DNA of 64,000 bases from Pelagibacteraceae bacterium (GTDB taxonomy: Bacteria > Pseudomonadota > Alphaproteobacteria > Pelagibacterales > Pelagibacteraceae). The notes beneath the pieces were generated by a model. That model saw only the letters and a list, made by a program, of their open reading frames with translations. It was not told the origin of the DNA and made no database searches. Where the stretch lies: NCBI GenBank assembly GCA_018402735.1, contig JAGYIF010000002.1:62001-126000 (forward strand), in the 5' to 3' direction. How positions within the stretch are numbered: the stretch's first letter is position 1; each line of letters starts with the position of its first letter. Shown piece by piece: positions 22,900 through 33,459 of this stretch. The position numbers and the translations under genes are program-made.

Positions 22900-25800
22900 T
22901 CAGAATCTCGTGATGGTTTCGTGGAGGTTGAGGATGACGCGGCAGAGCTGCTCGGTGGGGTTGGCGTCGGGAAGTTCTTTGCGGAGCTTTGCGAGGAAGG
23001 CGAGGAGGTTTTCCCGCTCTCCGGCGGTGGGTTCGCGGGAAAGGGCGAGGAGGTAGGCGCGGTTGATCTTGGCGGCGTCGGTTGGCTCGGATTCGAGGCG
23101 GGCGGCGAGGGCTTTCGCGGACTCTACGAAGGTGGGGTCGTTGAGGAGGGCGAGCGCCTGCTGGGGGGAGTTCGACTGGAAACGGTCCACGGCGCATTCC
23201 TCACGGGAGGGTGCGTCGAAGGCGGCGAGCATGGGGTGAATGAAGGTGCGCTGCCAGTGGACGTAGAGGCCGCGGCGGTGCTGATCGGTGCCCTTGGAGG
23301 AAAGGTATTTCCGCTCGGGGAAATTGAGGTTCGCCCAAAAGTCCTGGGCTTGGTAAGGCATAATGGACGGACCGCCGATCTCGTCCGTGTGGAGCAGGCC
23401 GGCGATGGCGAGGGCGTTGTCGCGGACGAACTCGGCTTCGAGGCGGCGGGCGGATTGCTCGGAAAGCAGACGGTTGTCGGGGTCGATCTCGGCGAGTTCG
23501 GGGTTTGCGGCGGAGACCTGGCGGTAGGTTTCCGAGGTGACGAGGAGGCGCACCATGTGTTTCACATCCCAGCCGGAGGATTGGAATTCGGCGGCGAGCC
23601 AGTCGATGAGTTCCGGGTGGGAAGGCCACTCGCTCTGGTTGCCGAGGTCATCGAGGATGTTGGATAGGCCTTTTCCGAAGAACTGTTTCCAGAGGCGGTT
23701 GGAGAAATGGCGGGCGGTGAGCGGGTTCTCGGGGGCGAGCAGCCACTCGGCGAGATCCATGCGGTTGAGGCGCTTGCCGACGGGCGGCGCGTCCTTGGCG
23801 AGGAAGGCGGGAAAGGCGGGTTCCACTTTCTCGGCGGGGTTCATCCAATCGCCGCGCGGGAGGAGGTACGCCTGCGGGATTTGATCCGGCGGTAGGGTCT
23901 GGGCGATCATCGAGTGGGCGAATCCGGCGTGGGCGGCGAGCATTTCCCCGCGGGCTTCCTTGTAGGCGGCGGGGAGCTTGTCGTCCGGCGTGTTGGCAAG
24001 GAGGAACGCGGCCTCGATCTCGGGGTGGGAGGTGTTGTCGGTGTTGAAGGCGGATGCGAGGGCGGGGCGCAGGGCGGCTGGCTCACCGGGAACGGGATCG
24101 GCGAAGGGGCTGACGCTCACGCGGAATTTTCCGATGTCGGCGGACGCCAGGGTGAGCGTTAGCGTGGTGTCTTCGGAGGAAGAGACGGATTGTTTCAGGT
24201 GGTAATGGGCGTGGTGGGGCAGGCTGGCGGCGTCGGACGGCTCCTCGAAAATCGCGGGAGCGGATTGCCAGGTCTCCTCAAGTGTCGGGGTTTGGTAGCC
24301 GTTGCTGTATCTGGCGGGGGTGCGGCGGTCGGCCTGTTGGTACGAGAAACCTAGTTTTTCAGCGTTGATCGCGAAGGTGGGGGTGGCGGTGAACTTGCCG
24401 TTCGGCTGTCGGCCGACATTATTTTTGTTCGCGGCGTCGGGCAAGACCTCGAGGCGGAGGGTTTTTACCGGAATGTCCGTGGGGAGGGCGTAGGTGACGG
24501 TGATGGTATCATCTTTCACGGGCGCGCCGGTGATGAGGATCGAGCCGTCGCTTGCTTGGGCGGGCTGATCGGCTTTGCCACGGGTGATGGCGGTGGCTTT
24601 GAGCGGGAGCCAGCCGTCACGGTGCGCGGTGAGGAAGGAGGCGGTGGATTTGCGCCAGGCCTCCAGCGTGGCGGCATCGTAGGGCATGCCTTTCACGGCG
24701 GCGAGCGAGGTTTCGCGGGCGGTTTCCAGGCGCTGCTGGACGGCTTTGTTTTTCGCAAACAGCTCCGGCGGAAACGGGGAATCGTTGGTGAAGCCGGGCA
24801 GATCCTTGTTCGGGGTGTTGTTGTAGTTGGTGTAGATGCCCCACTGGCGCACGTCGTTGAAGAAGGCGGCGAGCGAGTAGAAATCTTTGGCGGTGAAGGG
24901 GTCGAACTTGTGGTCGTGGCACTCCGCGCAACCGGTGGTGAGGCCGAGCCATGCGCCACCGATGGCGCGGACGCGGTCGCCGGCGTATTTCGCGAGGTAT
25001 TCCTTTTCCTGTGCGCCGCCCTCGCGGGTCATAAGGTTGAGACGTAGGAAGCCGGTGGCGATTTTCTGCTCCTCGGTGGGGTTCGGCATCAGGTCGCCAG
25101 CGAGCTGCTCGCGGGTGAACTGGTCGAAGGGCTTGTTCGCATTGAAGGAGTCGATCACGTAATCGCGGAACGGGAAGATGCGGGCGTTCTGGTCGCCGTG
25201 ATACCCGACGGAATCGGCGTAACGGACGGCGTCGAGCCAGGTGACGGCCATGCGCTCCCCGTAGCGGGGCGATGCGAGGAGGCGATCCACCTGTTTTTCG
25301 TAGGCGTCGGCGGATTCGTCGGAAAGGTAGGCCAGGAGTTCCTCGGGCGTCGGCGGGAGGCCGATGAGGTCGAGGGAAAGTCGGCGGAGGAGGGTGGCTT
25401 TGTCGGCGGGCGGGGAGGGTGCCAGGCCGTGTTTTTCGAGGTTCGCGCGGATGAAGGAATCGATGGGATGTTTCGCGTCGGCTTGCGGCACGGCGGGTTT
25501 CGCGATGGCCGCGAAGGCCCAGTGCTCCTGGTATTCCGCGCCCTGCTCGATCCAGCGGGTGATGAGGTTTTTTTCCTCCTCGGAAAGGGGTTTGTGGAAA
25601 TCCTCCGGTGGCATGGGATCCTCTATGTCGTGGATGCGCTGCCATACGACGCTCTCCTCGGGTTTGCCGGGGATGATGGCGAATTTATTGGCATCGCTCT
25701 CCAGCGCGGCGTAAGCGCCCTCGGCGGTGTCGAGGCGGAGGTTTTCCTCACGGGTGGTCGAGTCGAAGCCATGGCAGGAAAAGCACTTGTCAGAGAGGAT

Positions 25801-25998
25801 GGGGCGGATGTGGGCGTTGAAGCTGATGGTTTCCGGGGTCCCGGCGGAGGTGGGTGTGGGTGCTTCCGCCGGACGAGGTGAGGGGGAGATGGCAAGAGCG
25901 GGGGACGACTCGCGCACGCCGAGCCAGACCAGCACCCCGAGCAGAGCGGTGAGGCAGAACGCGGCGAAGGTCAGGACGGGATTGCTGGGGCGGGACAT
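22900..25998 (-). CDS. Cytochrome-c domain plus DUF1549/DUF1553 (PSCyt1-PSD1) protein
   Basis: 1032 residues. An N-terminal membrane anchor or signal (LTFAAFCLTALLGVLVWLGV) precedes a PSCyt1 haem domain with CFSCH near residue 75. DUF1549 follows (HWAFAAIAKPAVPQ, RRLSLDLIGLPPTPEEL, WLDAVRYADSVGYHGDQ, FDQFTREQLAGDLMPNPT), with CAECHDHKFDPFTAKDFYSL as a second CxxCH motif. DUF1553 closes it (NRLWKQFFGKGLSNILDDLGNQSE, RLLVTSETYRQVS, LALLNDPTFVESAKALAAR). Such proteins are exported, paired with DUF1501 proteins and thought to act in redox-linked breakdown of complex polymers, which is not proven. It is the first gene of the minus-strand operon with the four-helix-bundle and DUF1501 genes. Confidence 0.92.
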   Translation of the reverse strand: MSRPSNPVLTFAAFCLTALLGVLVWLGVRESSPALAISPSPRPAEAPTPTSAGTPETISFNAHIRPILSDKCFSCHGFDSTTREENLRLDTAEGAYAALESDANKFAIIPGKPEESVVWQRIHDIEDPMPPEDFHKPLSEEEKNLITRWIEQGAEYQEHWAFAAIAKPAVPQADAKHPIDSFIRANLEKHGLAPSPPADKATLLRRLSLDLIGLPPTPEELLAYLSDESADAYEKQVDRLLASPRYGERMAVTWLDAVRYADSVGYHGDQNARIFPFRDYVIDSFNANKPFDQFTREQLAGDLMPNPTEEQKIATGFLRLNLMTREGGAQEKEYLAKYAGDRVRAIGGAWLGLTTGCAECHDHKFDPFTAKDFYSLAAFFNDVRQWGIYTNYNNTPNKDLPGFTNDSPFPPELFAKNKAVQQRLETARETSLAAVKGMPYDAATLEAWRKSTASFLTAHRDGWLPLKATAITRGKADQPAQASDGSILITGAPVKDDTITVTYALPTDIPVKTLRLEVLPDAANKNNVGRQPNGKFTATPTFAINAEKLGFSYQQADRRTPARYSNGYQTPTLEETWQSAPAIFEEPSDAASLPHHAHYHLKQSVSSSEDTTLTLTLASADIGKFRVSVSPFADPVPGEPAALRPALASAFNTDNTSHPEIEAAFLLANTPDDKLPAAYKEARGEMLAAHAGFAHSMIAQTLPPDQIPQAYLLPRGDWMNPAEKVEPAFPAFLAKDAPPVGKRLNRMDLAEWLLAPENPLTARHFSNRLWKQFFGKGLSNILDDLGNQSEWPSHPELIDWLAAEFQSSGWDVKHMVRLLVTSETYRQVSAANPELAEIDPDNRLLSEQSARRLEAEFVRDNALAIAGLLHTDEIGGPSIMPYQAQDFWANLNFPERKYLSSKGTDQHRRGLYVHWQRTFIHPMLAAFDAPSREECAVDRFQSNSPQQALALLNDPTFVESAKALAARLESEPTDAAKINRAYLLALSREPTAGERENLLAFLAKLRKELPDANPTEQLCRVILNLHETITRF

Positions 25999-26214
25999 GG
26001 ATCGTATGGAAATGATCGGCGAAACCGAGGGTGATTCAACTGCGAAAGGGATCGTAATCCCCTACAGCATACGCGGTCGGGAAGGGCTTTTTAACATTTC
26101 TTTAAAAACTCGCGTTCATTCGCGGTTGAATCTTCAAAAATCAGGCGCGGAAATCCCTATCAGACCGCTTGCATCCCCACCCACGCCGGACATAGAACTC
26201 CGCCCCCATTTCCC

Positions 26215-26758
26215 ATGTCCGAACCCGCACCCTCCTCGTCCAGCCAAGCCCACCTCGATCTCATCGCCCGCGAAACCGGCATGAACCTAAATACCGCAGT
26301 TGGGTATCAATTTTTCACCGCAGAGTCGCAGAGGTCGCAAAGGAACGCAGAGCCTTGCATGTGGGAAGATAGAAAATTTGGAAAAACGATGGAACTGCAT
26401 GGTTCACCCAATGGGTGAAATGGAATTGCCGTGAAAAATGCCCTGCACTATCCCGAAACACAAACTCTTCTCAGCGTTCCCTCTGCGACCTCTGCGCCTT
26501 TGCGGTGAAAATCTTCGTTTGAACTGCGGATTTTAGGATGAAGCCCGCTTCCGTCGCCGCGACGGCCAAGCTACACGCCGAGGGCGCGACCATCCCTTTT
26601 ATCTCCCGCGAAACCGCATCGCCCTCTCCATGAAATCCAAGCCCGAGCCCGAAGCCCGCCGCGCCCCCGGCCCACCCGGAAACGACCGCCGCCCGCGACA
26701 GCAAAACGAGCGCCCGCAACCCGCGGGCAACGATTGGTTCACGCAGGCGATGAGATAG
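26215..26758 (+). pseudogene. tex: tex remnant: both ends retained, centre deleted, 262-bp element inserted
   Basis: The frame starts MSEPAPSSSSQAHLDLIARETGM. If the 257 bases from 26281 to 26537 are removed it continues KPASVAATAKLHAEGATIPFISR, the beginning of Tex-family RNA-binding proteins (EGATIPFI.R normally leads into YRKE). Instead, near 26610 the sequence jumps, in another frame, to NRIALSMKSKPEPEARR and a basic/glutamine-rich tail ending NDWFTQAMR and TAG. RIALSMK is the usual last strand of the S1 domain near the Tex C-terminus. About 700 residues of centre are missing. Tex is normally about 750-800 residues. The residual gene cannot make the protein. Recognition rests on short segments but both ends agree in family and order. 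Confidence 0.7.
26281..26542. mobile_element. 262-bp MITE-like palindromic element, copy A
   Basis: Identical base for base to 32669-32930. It is bounded on both sides by ATGAA (26281-26285 and 26538-26542). Just inside are inverted ends, CCTAAATACCGCAGTT on the left and the complement of CCTAAAATCCGCAGTT on the right (14 of 16 match). Further in lie CACCGCAGAGTCGCAGAGG and, inverted, CACCGCAAAGGCGCAGAGG. The exact centre is a palindrome, TTCACCCA-A-TGGGTGAA (26403-26419). The whole could fold into one long hairpin. It contains no credible gene. Removing the element with one ATGAA restores the tex reading frame. Confidence 0.85.
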
Positions 26759-26775
26759 GCGAAGAAGAAGTGAAC

Positions 26776-27597
26776 TCACTTCCTCTGACAAAGCGCGCAC
26801 CAATACGTCGCCCGCTGCCCGAGGACGCTGTGTGAAATCGGCGTCCCGCAAACCCGGCACGGCTGCCCTTTCCTGTCATACACAGACAGCCGCTGCTTGA
26901 AATACCCCGGCTCGCCGTCGGATTTCAGGAAATCGCGGAGCGTGGTGCCGCCCTGTTCGATGGATTCCGCGAGCACCGCCTTGATCGCAGTGACGAGGCG
27001 CGCGGCCTTCGGTTTCGTGAGCTTGTTGGCGGGCAGCATCGGATGGATGCGGGCGCGGAACAGGCTCTCCGAGGCGTAGATGTTGCCCACGCCGACGACG
27101 ACCTTCGCGTCCATGATCGCGACCTTGATCGGGATCGTCTTGTTCTGAAGCGCAGCACGCAAACCCTCCGCCGTGAACCCCTCTCCCAGCGGCTCCGGGC
27201 CGAGGTCTTTCAGCAACGGATGGGAATCCAGCCCCGCGATGGGACAAACCAGCGCCAGCCCGAAGCGGCGCGGATCGTGGTAGCGCAACTGCATCCCTCC
27301 CGCCACGGTGATGCCGATGTGGTCGTGCTTTTTCCAGTCCTCCCCCGCCGGGATCACCCGCAAACTGCCCGACATGCCTAGATGGATGATCACCACCTCC
27401 CCGCGATCCGTTTCCAGGAGCAGATACTTCGACCGCCGCTCCACCGCCGTGAACTTTGCGCCCTCCAACCCCGCCAGCTCCGGCGAAATCGGCTGCCGTA
27501 GGTCATGCCGCCGGATGATCACCTCGGAAATCTTCCGCCCCACCACATGCGGAGAAATCCCCCGACGCGTCGTTTCCACTTCAGGCAGCTCAGGCAT
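26776..27597 (-). CDS. mutM: Formamidopyrimidine-DNA glycosylase (Fpg/MutM)
   Basis: 273 residues, starting at the ATG of MPELPEVETTRRG, whose Pro-1 after Met removal is the catalytic residue and Glu-2 the assisting acid; a 15-codon upstream extension is ruled out by this. HLGMSGSLRV, the lysine loop and VVVGVGNIYASESLFRARIHP (helix-two-turn-helix) are present. The C-terminal zinc finger is CRVCGTPI...YWCALCQ. It excises oxidised purines such as 8-oxoguanine and nicks the abasic site. The gene follows lepA by ten bases in the same operon. Length and motifs are normal. Confidence 0.96.
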   Translation of the reverse strand: MPELPEVETTRRGISPHVVGRKISEVIIRRHDLRQPISPELAGLEGAKFTAVERRSKYLLLETDRGEVVIIHLGMSGSLRVIPAGEDWKKHDHIGITVAGGMQLRYHDPRRFGLALVCPIAGLDSHPLLKDLGPEPLGEGFTAEGLRAALQNKTIPIKVAIMDAKVVVGVGNIYASESLFRARIHPMLPANKLTKPKAARLVTAIKAVLAESIEQGGTTLRDFLKSDGEPGYFKQRLSVYDRKGQPCRVCGTPISHSVLGQRATYWCALCQRK

Positions 27598-27607
27598 GGT
27601 GAGATAA

Positions 27608-29407
<1,800 letters not shown>

Positions 29408-29492
29408 GGTCGCTCGGGGCGCGGATGGATGGCACGAAACGCGGGGCATTGCACCAAAAAATCGCGACCCGAAGACCTGCGGAGCGAAGAGC

Positions 29493-29909
29493 TTATTGCC
29501 CCACCTTGATCCTCGCCGGGACTTCGTTGATGGAGATCCCGGCTTTGCCGAGGGCGTCCCAGATTTCAAGAAGGCGTTCGAGGGGCAGGCGGCGGTCGGC
29601 TTCCAGCTCGAGTTTCCGGCCGGGGTTTTGTTTCTGGTAGGCTTGCAGGTAGGCTCCGAGCAAGCCCTCCGGGACGGCGAGGGAGTCGAGGGTGATGTTT
29701 CCGGTGGCATCCACGGCGATGACGGAGCGCGTGTCGCTGATGGTTTCGGAGGGGATTTCGCGGATGGTGGGCAGCTCGATTTGGAGGATCTCGCGGGGCT
29801 TCTTGAAGGTGGTGGAGACGATGAAAAAGACCAGCAGGATGAACAGGATATCGATCATCGGCACGATGGGCACCTGGGCCCGGCTGCGCTGGACGCGGTA
29901 AAAATGCAT
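29493..29909 (-). CDS. exbD: ExbD-type biopolymer transport protein (set 1)
   Basis: 138 residues. A short cytoplasmic start (MHFYRVQRSRAQVP) leads to the single membrane helix IVPMIDILFILLVFFIVSTTF, where the conserved Asp of PMID supplies the proton-path residue, and a periplasmic domain of about 100 residues. It pairs with ExbB encoded one base upstream, and with the TonB-like protein before that, to energise outer-membrane uptake from the proton gradient. Confidence 0.9.
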   Translation of the reverse strand: MHFYRVQRSRAQVPIVPMIDILFILLVFFIVSTTFKKPREILQIELPTIREIPSETISDTRSVIAVDATGNITLDSLAVPEGLLGAYLQAYQKQNPGRKLELEADRRLPLERLLEIWDALGKAGISINEVPARIKVGQ

Positions 29910-29910
29910 C

Positions 29911-30552
29911 TCAGGGGGCGGGTGGTGTTTGGCGCGAGCAGGCGGGCACGAAATCGACCAGCAGCGCCTCCATGCGGGCGGTGAGGCGCTCGATGCGGCG
30001 GGTGAAATAGCTGTGGGCGATCACGCAGGGCACGGCGATGGCGAGGCCGAAGATGGTGGTGTTGAGCGCCTCGGCGATGCCGCGGGCGATGGCGAGGTGG
30101 TCGGTGGTTTCGCCGAGGCCTTGGAAAATGGTGACGAGACCGGAGGCGGTGCCGAGCAGGCCGAGCAGCGGCGCGACAGTGATGACCACATCGAGCACGC
30201 CGATGCCGGAGTGGAGCTTCACGACCTCCTCGCGGGCGGAGGCCTCGACCACCCGGGTGATGTCCTCGGTGGGCTTACCCTGGTGCCGGAGGGCGACCGC
30301 GCCGAGGCGGGCGAGCGTGCTTGCACCCCGGCTCAGCTCGCGGACGACCGGTTCCGTAACATCGGAGCCGATGGTTTCCATGCTGCGGGCGAGGCCATCC
30401 GGGACGGTGCGGGGGCGGGCGAGCGACATGGCCTTGAAGCCGATGGCGGTGAGGCCGGCGATGGAGCAGAGGATGAGCGGGTAGATGAAGACGCCGCCTT
30501 TGCCGAGGAATTCAAGGGAGGCCTGGGTGGCGCTAATTGCGAGGGGTTCCAT
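29911..30552 (-). CDS. exbB: ExbB/MotA/TolQ-type proton channel protein (set 1)
   Basis: 213 residues from MEPLAISATQASLEFLGKGG; an upstream open extension of 86 codons overlaps the TonB-like gene and lacks homology. Three membrane helices are seen: FIYPLILCSIAGLTAIGF, VLDVVITVAPLLGLLGTASGLVTIFQGL (the conserved APLLGLLGT segment) and AEALNTTIFGLAIAVPCVIAHSYF. With ExbD it forms the inner-membrane motor. It starts eleven bases after the TonB-like gene and ends one base before exbD. Confidence 0.92.
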   Translation of the reverse strand: MEPLAISATQASLEFLGKGGVFIYPLILCSIAGLTAIGFKAMSLARPRTVPDGLARSMETIGSDVTEPVVRELSRGASTLARLGAVALRHQGKPTEDITRVVEASAREEVVKLHSGIGVLDVVITVAPLLGLLGTASGLVTIFQGLGETTDHLAIARGIAEALNTTIFGLAIAVPCVIAHSYFTRRIERLTARMEALLVDFVPACSRQTPPAP

Positions 30553-30563
30553 GCGTTTGGCTG

Positions 30564-31706
30564 TTAGAAATAGAAGTTGAAGATGAGTTCTAGCGCATCG
30601 CCGTCCATTTCCTTTTTGACGGCAGGCGGCATGGCCGGGATGGGGGCGTTGCGGATCGAATTCAGCGTGAACCCTTTCTGCACCTCGCCGGTCTCGCTGT
30701 CGCCAATAAACTGGACGCTTTTCACGCGACCATCCGCGGCGACGAAGAAGCGTATGGTGAGGAAACCGGGGGTGATGAAATCGCGGTGCTTGACGCAGTT
30801 GCGCTGCCACTCCAGCTCCACGGCGCGGCTGATCTGCGCCTGGTAACGGCCCATCGGGGAGTCCGCGACGTCGAGCGCGCTGCGGCCGGTGCGCGAGATG
30901 CTGCCTTGGATGGCGGTCTTGCTCTGGTTTCCGGAAAAGGCCGGATCGGAGGCGGGAGTCGGTTTGGGTTTGGGCAGTTCCTCCACCTTTTTCTCGGCCA
31001 AGGCATCGGGCGCGCCGTCGCGGGCCTTCGTTTCCTCGCGGGGTTTGATATCCTCGCGCACCTCGCTCTTCGCAACGTGCGTGTCGATGGGGTTGGGGCC
31101 GTCTAGGATGGTTTCACGGATGGCGGTTTCGGCTTTTTCGGCATCGCCGGGGAGCGGGCTTTCCTCGCCCTTCGCGGTCTGCGTCTGAGACATCGCTGGT
31201 GTTTCCGGGGAGAGTAGCGCGGCCTCGGCGGGCGGCGAAGGAGTGGCCGTGGCGGTGTCGAGACGGCCGTCCTGGTATCGACTTTCGGTGGTTTCCGGGG
31301 CTTCCTCGGGGCGGGCTTCTCGGCCGGATTGGGAAATGGAATTGTCGTCGGAGGTCGGCGCGCGGTCGCTGGTTGCCTCGGTGTTGCGCTCGCCGATGTA
31401 GCGGCGGCTAGCGGGCGGCTCCGCGCTTTCCTGATCCGGGGTAGTGCGGGCGAGACGCGGCGGGGCCTCGGGCTGCTTCGCGGCGGCGGGCGGCTCCTCG
31501 ATGCGCTCCAGCATTTCCGGGAAAATCTGCACCGTCTGCTCGGGCTGGAAGATCACCGGAGGCTTATTTTTACGCGCCAGCTCGGACTGGATCGCCTCGA
31601 TGCTGACCCATGCGAGCAGCAGCAGGTTCAGCACGACGGATCCGCAGAGCGCGACCGCCCATAGGCGGGCGTCGTCGCCGGTCGTTCGCTGGATCGTGCT
31701 TTCCAC
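30564..31706 (-). CDS. TonB-like energy-transducing protein
   Basis: 380 residues from a GTG at 31706 (VESTIQRTTGDDARLW). A single N-terminal membrane helix (WAVALCGSVVLNLLLLAWVSI) is followed by a long low-complexity linker rich in Pro, Glu, Ala and Arg (about residues 50-290), the typical periplasm-spanning arm. The C-terminal domain (MGRYQAQISRAVELEWQRN, ITPGFLTIRFFVAADGRVKSVQF, FTLNSIRNAPIPAMP) is the TonB/TolA-C fold. It would connect the ExbB/ExbD motor to outer-membrane receptors. No receptor gene is in the window. The GTG start is chosen for helix position and absence of overlap; upstream start codons would extend into the rhomboid gene. Confidence 0.8.
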   Translation of the reverse strand: MESTIQRTTGDDARLWAVALCGSVVLNLLLLAWVSIEAIQSELARKNKPPVIFQPEQTVQIFPEMLERIEEPPAAAKQPEAPPRLARTTPDQESAEPPASRRYIGERNTEATSDRAPTSDDNSISQSGREARPEEAPETTESRYQDGRLDTATATPSPPAEAALLSPETPAMSQTQTAKGEESPLPGDAEKAETAIRETILDGPNPIDTHVAKSEVREDIKPREETKARDGAPDALAEKKVEELPKPKPTPASDPAFSGNQSKTAIQGSISRTGRSALDVADSPMGRYQAQISRAVELEWQRNCVKHRDFITPGFLTIRFFVAADGRVKSVQFIGDSETGEVQKGFTLNSIRNAPIPAMPPAVKKEMDGDALELIFNFYF

Positions 31707-31725
31707 GGCTCTATATTGCCGCAAA

Positions 31726-32595
31726 TCAGCGCTGGCGCAATGCTTCGCTTGCCGTCGGGCGTTCGAGGAAACGGCAGGCGGCTCCGGCGATGACACCGGC
31801 GGAGAAACCGAAGACGTGCCCGAAAACATCGACGCCCGAGCCGGGTGCCGCCCCGCCGAGCCAGCCGAGCAAGACCAAGCCCGCAAGCAGCGGGGCGAGC
31901 ACGCGCATCCATGGCATGCGGAGATCCTCGCGGAAATTTTCCACGATCCCAATGCCGGAGAGGATGCCCAGCGCACCGAACACGGCGGTGGATGCGCCGA
32001 GCGAACGGAACGGCTCGGGATAGGTGACGGCGGAGGTGATCGCGTTGCCGACCGTCCCGGCGAGCAGGATCATCGCCCAACCTTTCCACGGGCCGAGGGA
32101 TTTCGAGACCAACATGCCGAAGACCGCGCCGCTGGCGAGGTTGCCGAAGATGTGCCCGCCATCGCCATGGAGGAAAAGCGCGGTGAAGGGCCGCCACCAC
32201 TCGCCGTGCGCGATGAGACCGATGCTGGATGAAGCACCGCGCTCCGCGAGGGTGGGATCCAGTCCCTGCGCGCGGAACACGAAAAGAAGCACGGCGGCCC
32301 AGACGAGGTAGTGGAGGACTCCGGAGGGATGGTGCGACCAACTTTGGGAGATGAGAGGCGGCGGGGGAAGTTTCGCCTCGGCCTCGGCGGCGTATTCTTT
32401 CAGCTCATTGGAAACGCGCGGCGCTGCGGAGGGTTCGGCGCGGAGCTCAAACTCGCCGGGGATATCCCCATGATCGACGCGGATCGCCTCGCCCATCGCG
32501 AGCGCAACGAGGGCATTTTCCTGCGCCTCATCGAGGCTGGGGAAACGGGCGACATCGACCCATTGCTCCTCATCGGCTTGTTCGGTTTCAGGCAT
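31726..32595 (-). CDS. Rhomboid-family intramembrane serine protease
   Basis: 289 residues. A soluble N-terminal region of about 95 residues (starting MPETEQADEEQW) precedes six to seven membrane helices. HGDGGHIFGNLASG carries the conserved histidine/asparagine loop, SLGASTAVFGALG the serine (GxSxxxxG, Ser at about 200) and DVFGHVFGFSAG the catalytic histidine, so the Ser-His dyad is intact. It cleaves membrane-anchored substrates that are not identifiable from the sequence. Its start overlaps the end of the interrupted RAYT gene by eight bases, and the TonB-like gene follows 19 bases later on the same strand. Confidence 0.92.
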   Translation of the reverse strand: MPETEQADEEQWVDVARFPSLDEAQENALVALAMGEAIRVDHGDIPGEFELRAEPSAAPRVSNELKEYAAEAEAKLPPPPLISQSWSHHPSGVLHYLVWAAVLLFVFRAQGLDPTLAERGASSSIGLIAHGEWWRPFTALFLHGDGGHIFGNLASGAVFGMLVSKSLGPWKGWAMILLAGTVGNAITSAVTYPEPFRSLGASTAVFGALGILSGIGIVENFREDLRMPWMRVLAPLLAGLVLLGWLGGAAPGSGVDVFGHVFGFSAGVIAGAACRFLERPTASEALRQR

Positions 32596-33456
32596 GTCCT
32601 TTCAGGTAAACCGCAAACAACCCCTCCGCCAGATTCTTCGGATTCCTTTCGATGTAACCCCGTGCCCAATGAACCTAAATACCGCAGTTGGGTATCAATT
32701 TTTCACCGCAGAGTCGCAGAGGTCGCAAAGGAACGCAGAGCCTTGCATGTGGGAAGATAGAAAATTTGGAAAAACGATGGAACTGCATGGTTCACCCAAT
32801 GGGTGAAATGGAATTGCCGTGAAAAATGCCCTGCACTATCCCGAAACACAAACTCTTCTCAGCGTTCCCTCTGCGACCTCTGCGCCTTTGCGGTGAAAAT
32901 CTTCGTTTGAACTGCGGATTTTAGGATGAAAGTGCTTCGGCGAGCGGATCAGGCGGTCGTAGTAATCCCTCTGCCAGAACTCCCCTTCCCTTCCGAGTTC
33001 GCTGTTTGCCCGTTTTGCGCTGAACGATTTTAAGCTCCTCACAATGTCAGGCAGCAGATGAGGTTCGAGAATGCGGAGGAGCAAATGGACGTGGTTTGGC
33101 ATGATGACAAAGCTGTCGAGATCGTATCGCTCCCCGTCGAAGTGCCTGAATGCGGAAGACACAATTTCCCGTATCGCGGGCAGTTTCAGGTGACACTCGC
33201 CGAGTCCCAGATCAAGCCATGCCTCAATCTCGTCGGTGAATTGCTTGCGATAGGCGATGTGGGTTTCGTCGCTCCATGGTTCGGGGTTATCGTTGAAAAA
33301 TTTCTGACGTTCCTGCTGCCATTGACGGAGTTTTGTGAGGGGCAATGAGTCGGCCAGGCGCCATGTGAGGAAGATCCAGACATCACCCTGTTGCCAGTGC
33401 GGGAGGTTGTGGATTCGGCTGGTTACCGGGGATTCCGGGTTGAAGTAGTCGGGCAT
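32588..33456 (-). pseudogene. REP-associated tyrosine transposase (RAYT, Y1 HUH type) interrupted by the 262-bp element
   Basis: From the ATG at 33456 (MPDYFNPESPVTSRIHNLPHW) the frame shows SFVIMPNHVHLLLRI, the HUH metal-binding motif, and EFWQRDYYDRLIRSPKHF, including the catalytic tyrosine. It then enters the 262-bp element at 32930. Directly beyond the element, at 32668, the same frame resumes WARGYIERNPKNLAEGL and ends GHA-stop at 32588. Excising the element with one ATGAA gives KHFHWARGYIERNP, exactly the RAYT C-terminal helix. With the insertion the translated product lacks this helix and gains about 30 foreign residues. These single-strand nucleases mobilise REP hairpins; such a hairpin lies immediately upstream. 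Confidence 0.9.
32669..32930. mobile_element. 262-bp MITE-like palindromic element, copy B
   Basis: Identical to copy A at 26281-26542, including the bounding ATGAA direct repeats (32669-32673 and 32926-32930), inverted ends and central palindrome. It splits the RAYT gene; reading through with one ATGAA retained restores the frame. Both copies are in the same orientation, 6.4 kb apart. Confidence 0.9.
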
Positions 33457-33459
33457 AAT

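Noticed and set aside
22825-23667. 280-codon plus-strand frame
   Set aside because: Antisense to the cytochrome-c/PSD1 gene and without motif.
26281-26418. Short frame beginning MNLNTAVGYQFFTAESQRSQ in both copies of the 262-bp element
   Set aside because: The identical frame is a by-product of the palindromic repeat; no ribosome-binding site or family, and it ends at the central palindrome.
29408-29710. 101-codon extension of LepA
   Set aside because: EF4 proteins start a few residues before AHIDHGKTT; the extension overlaps exbD and has no similarity.
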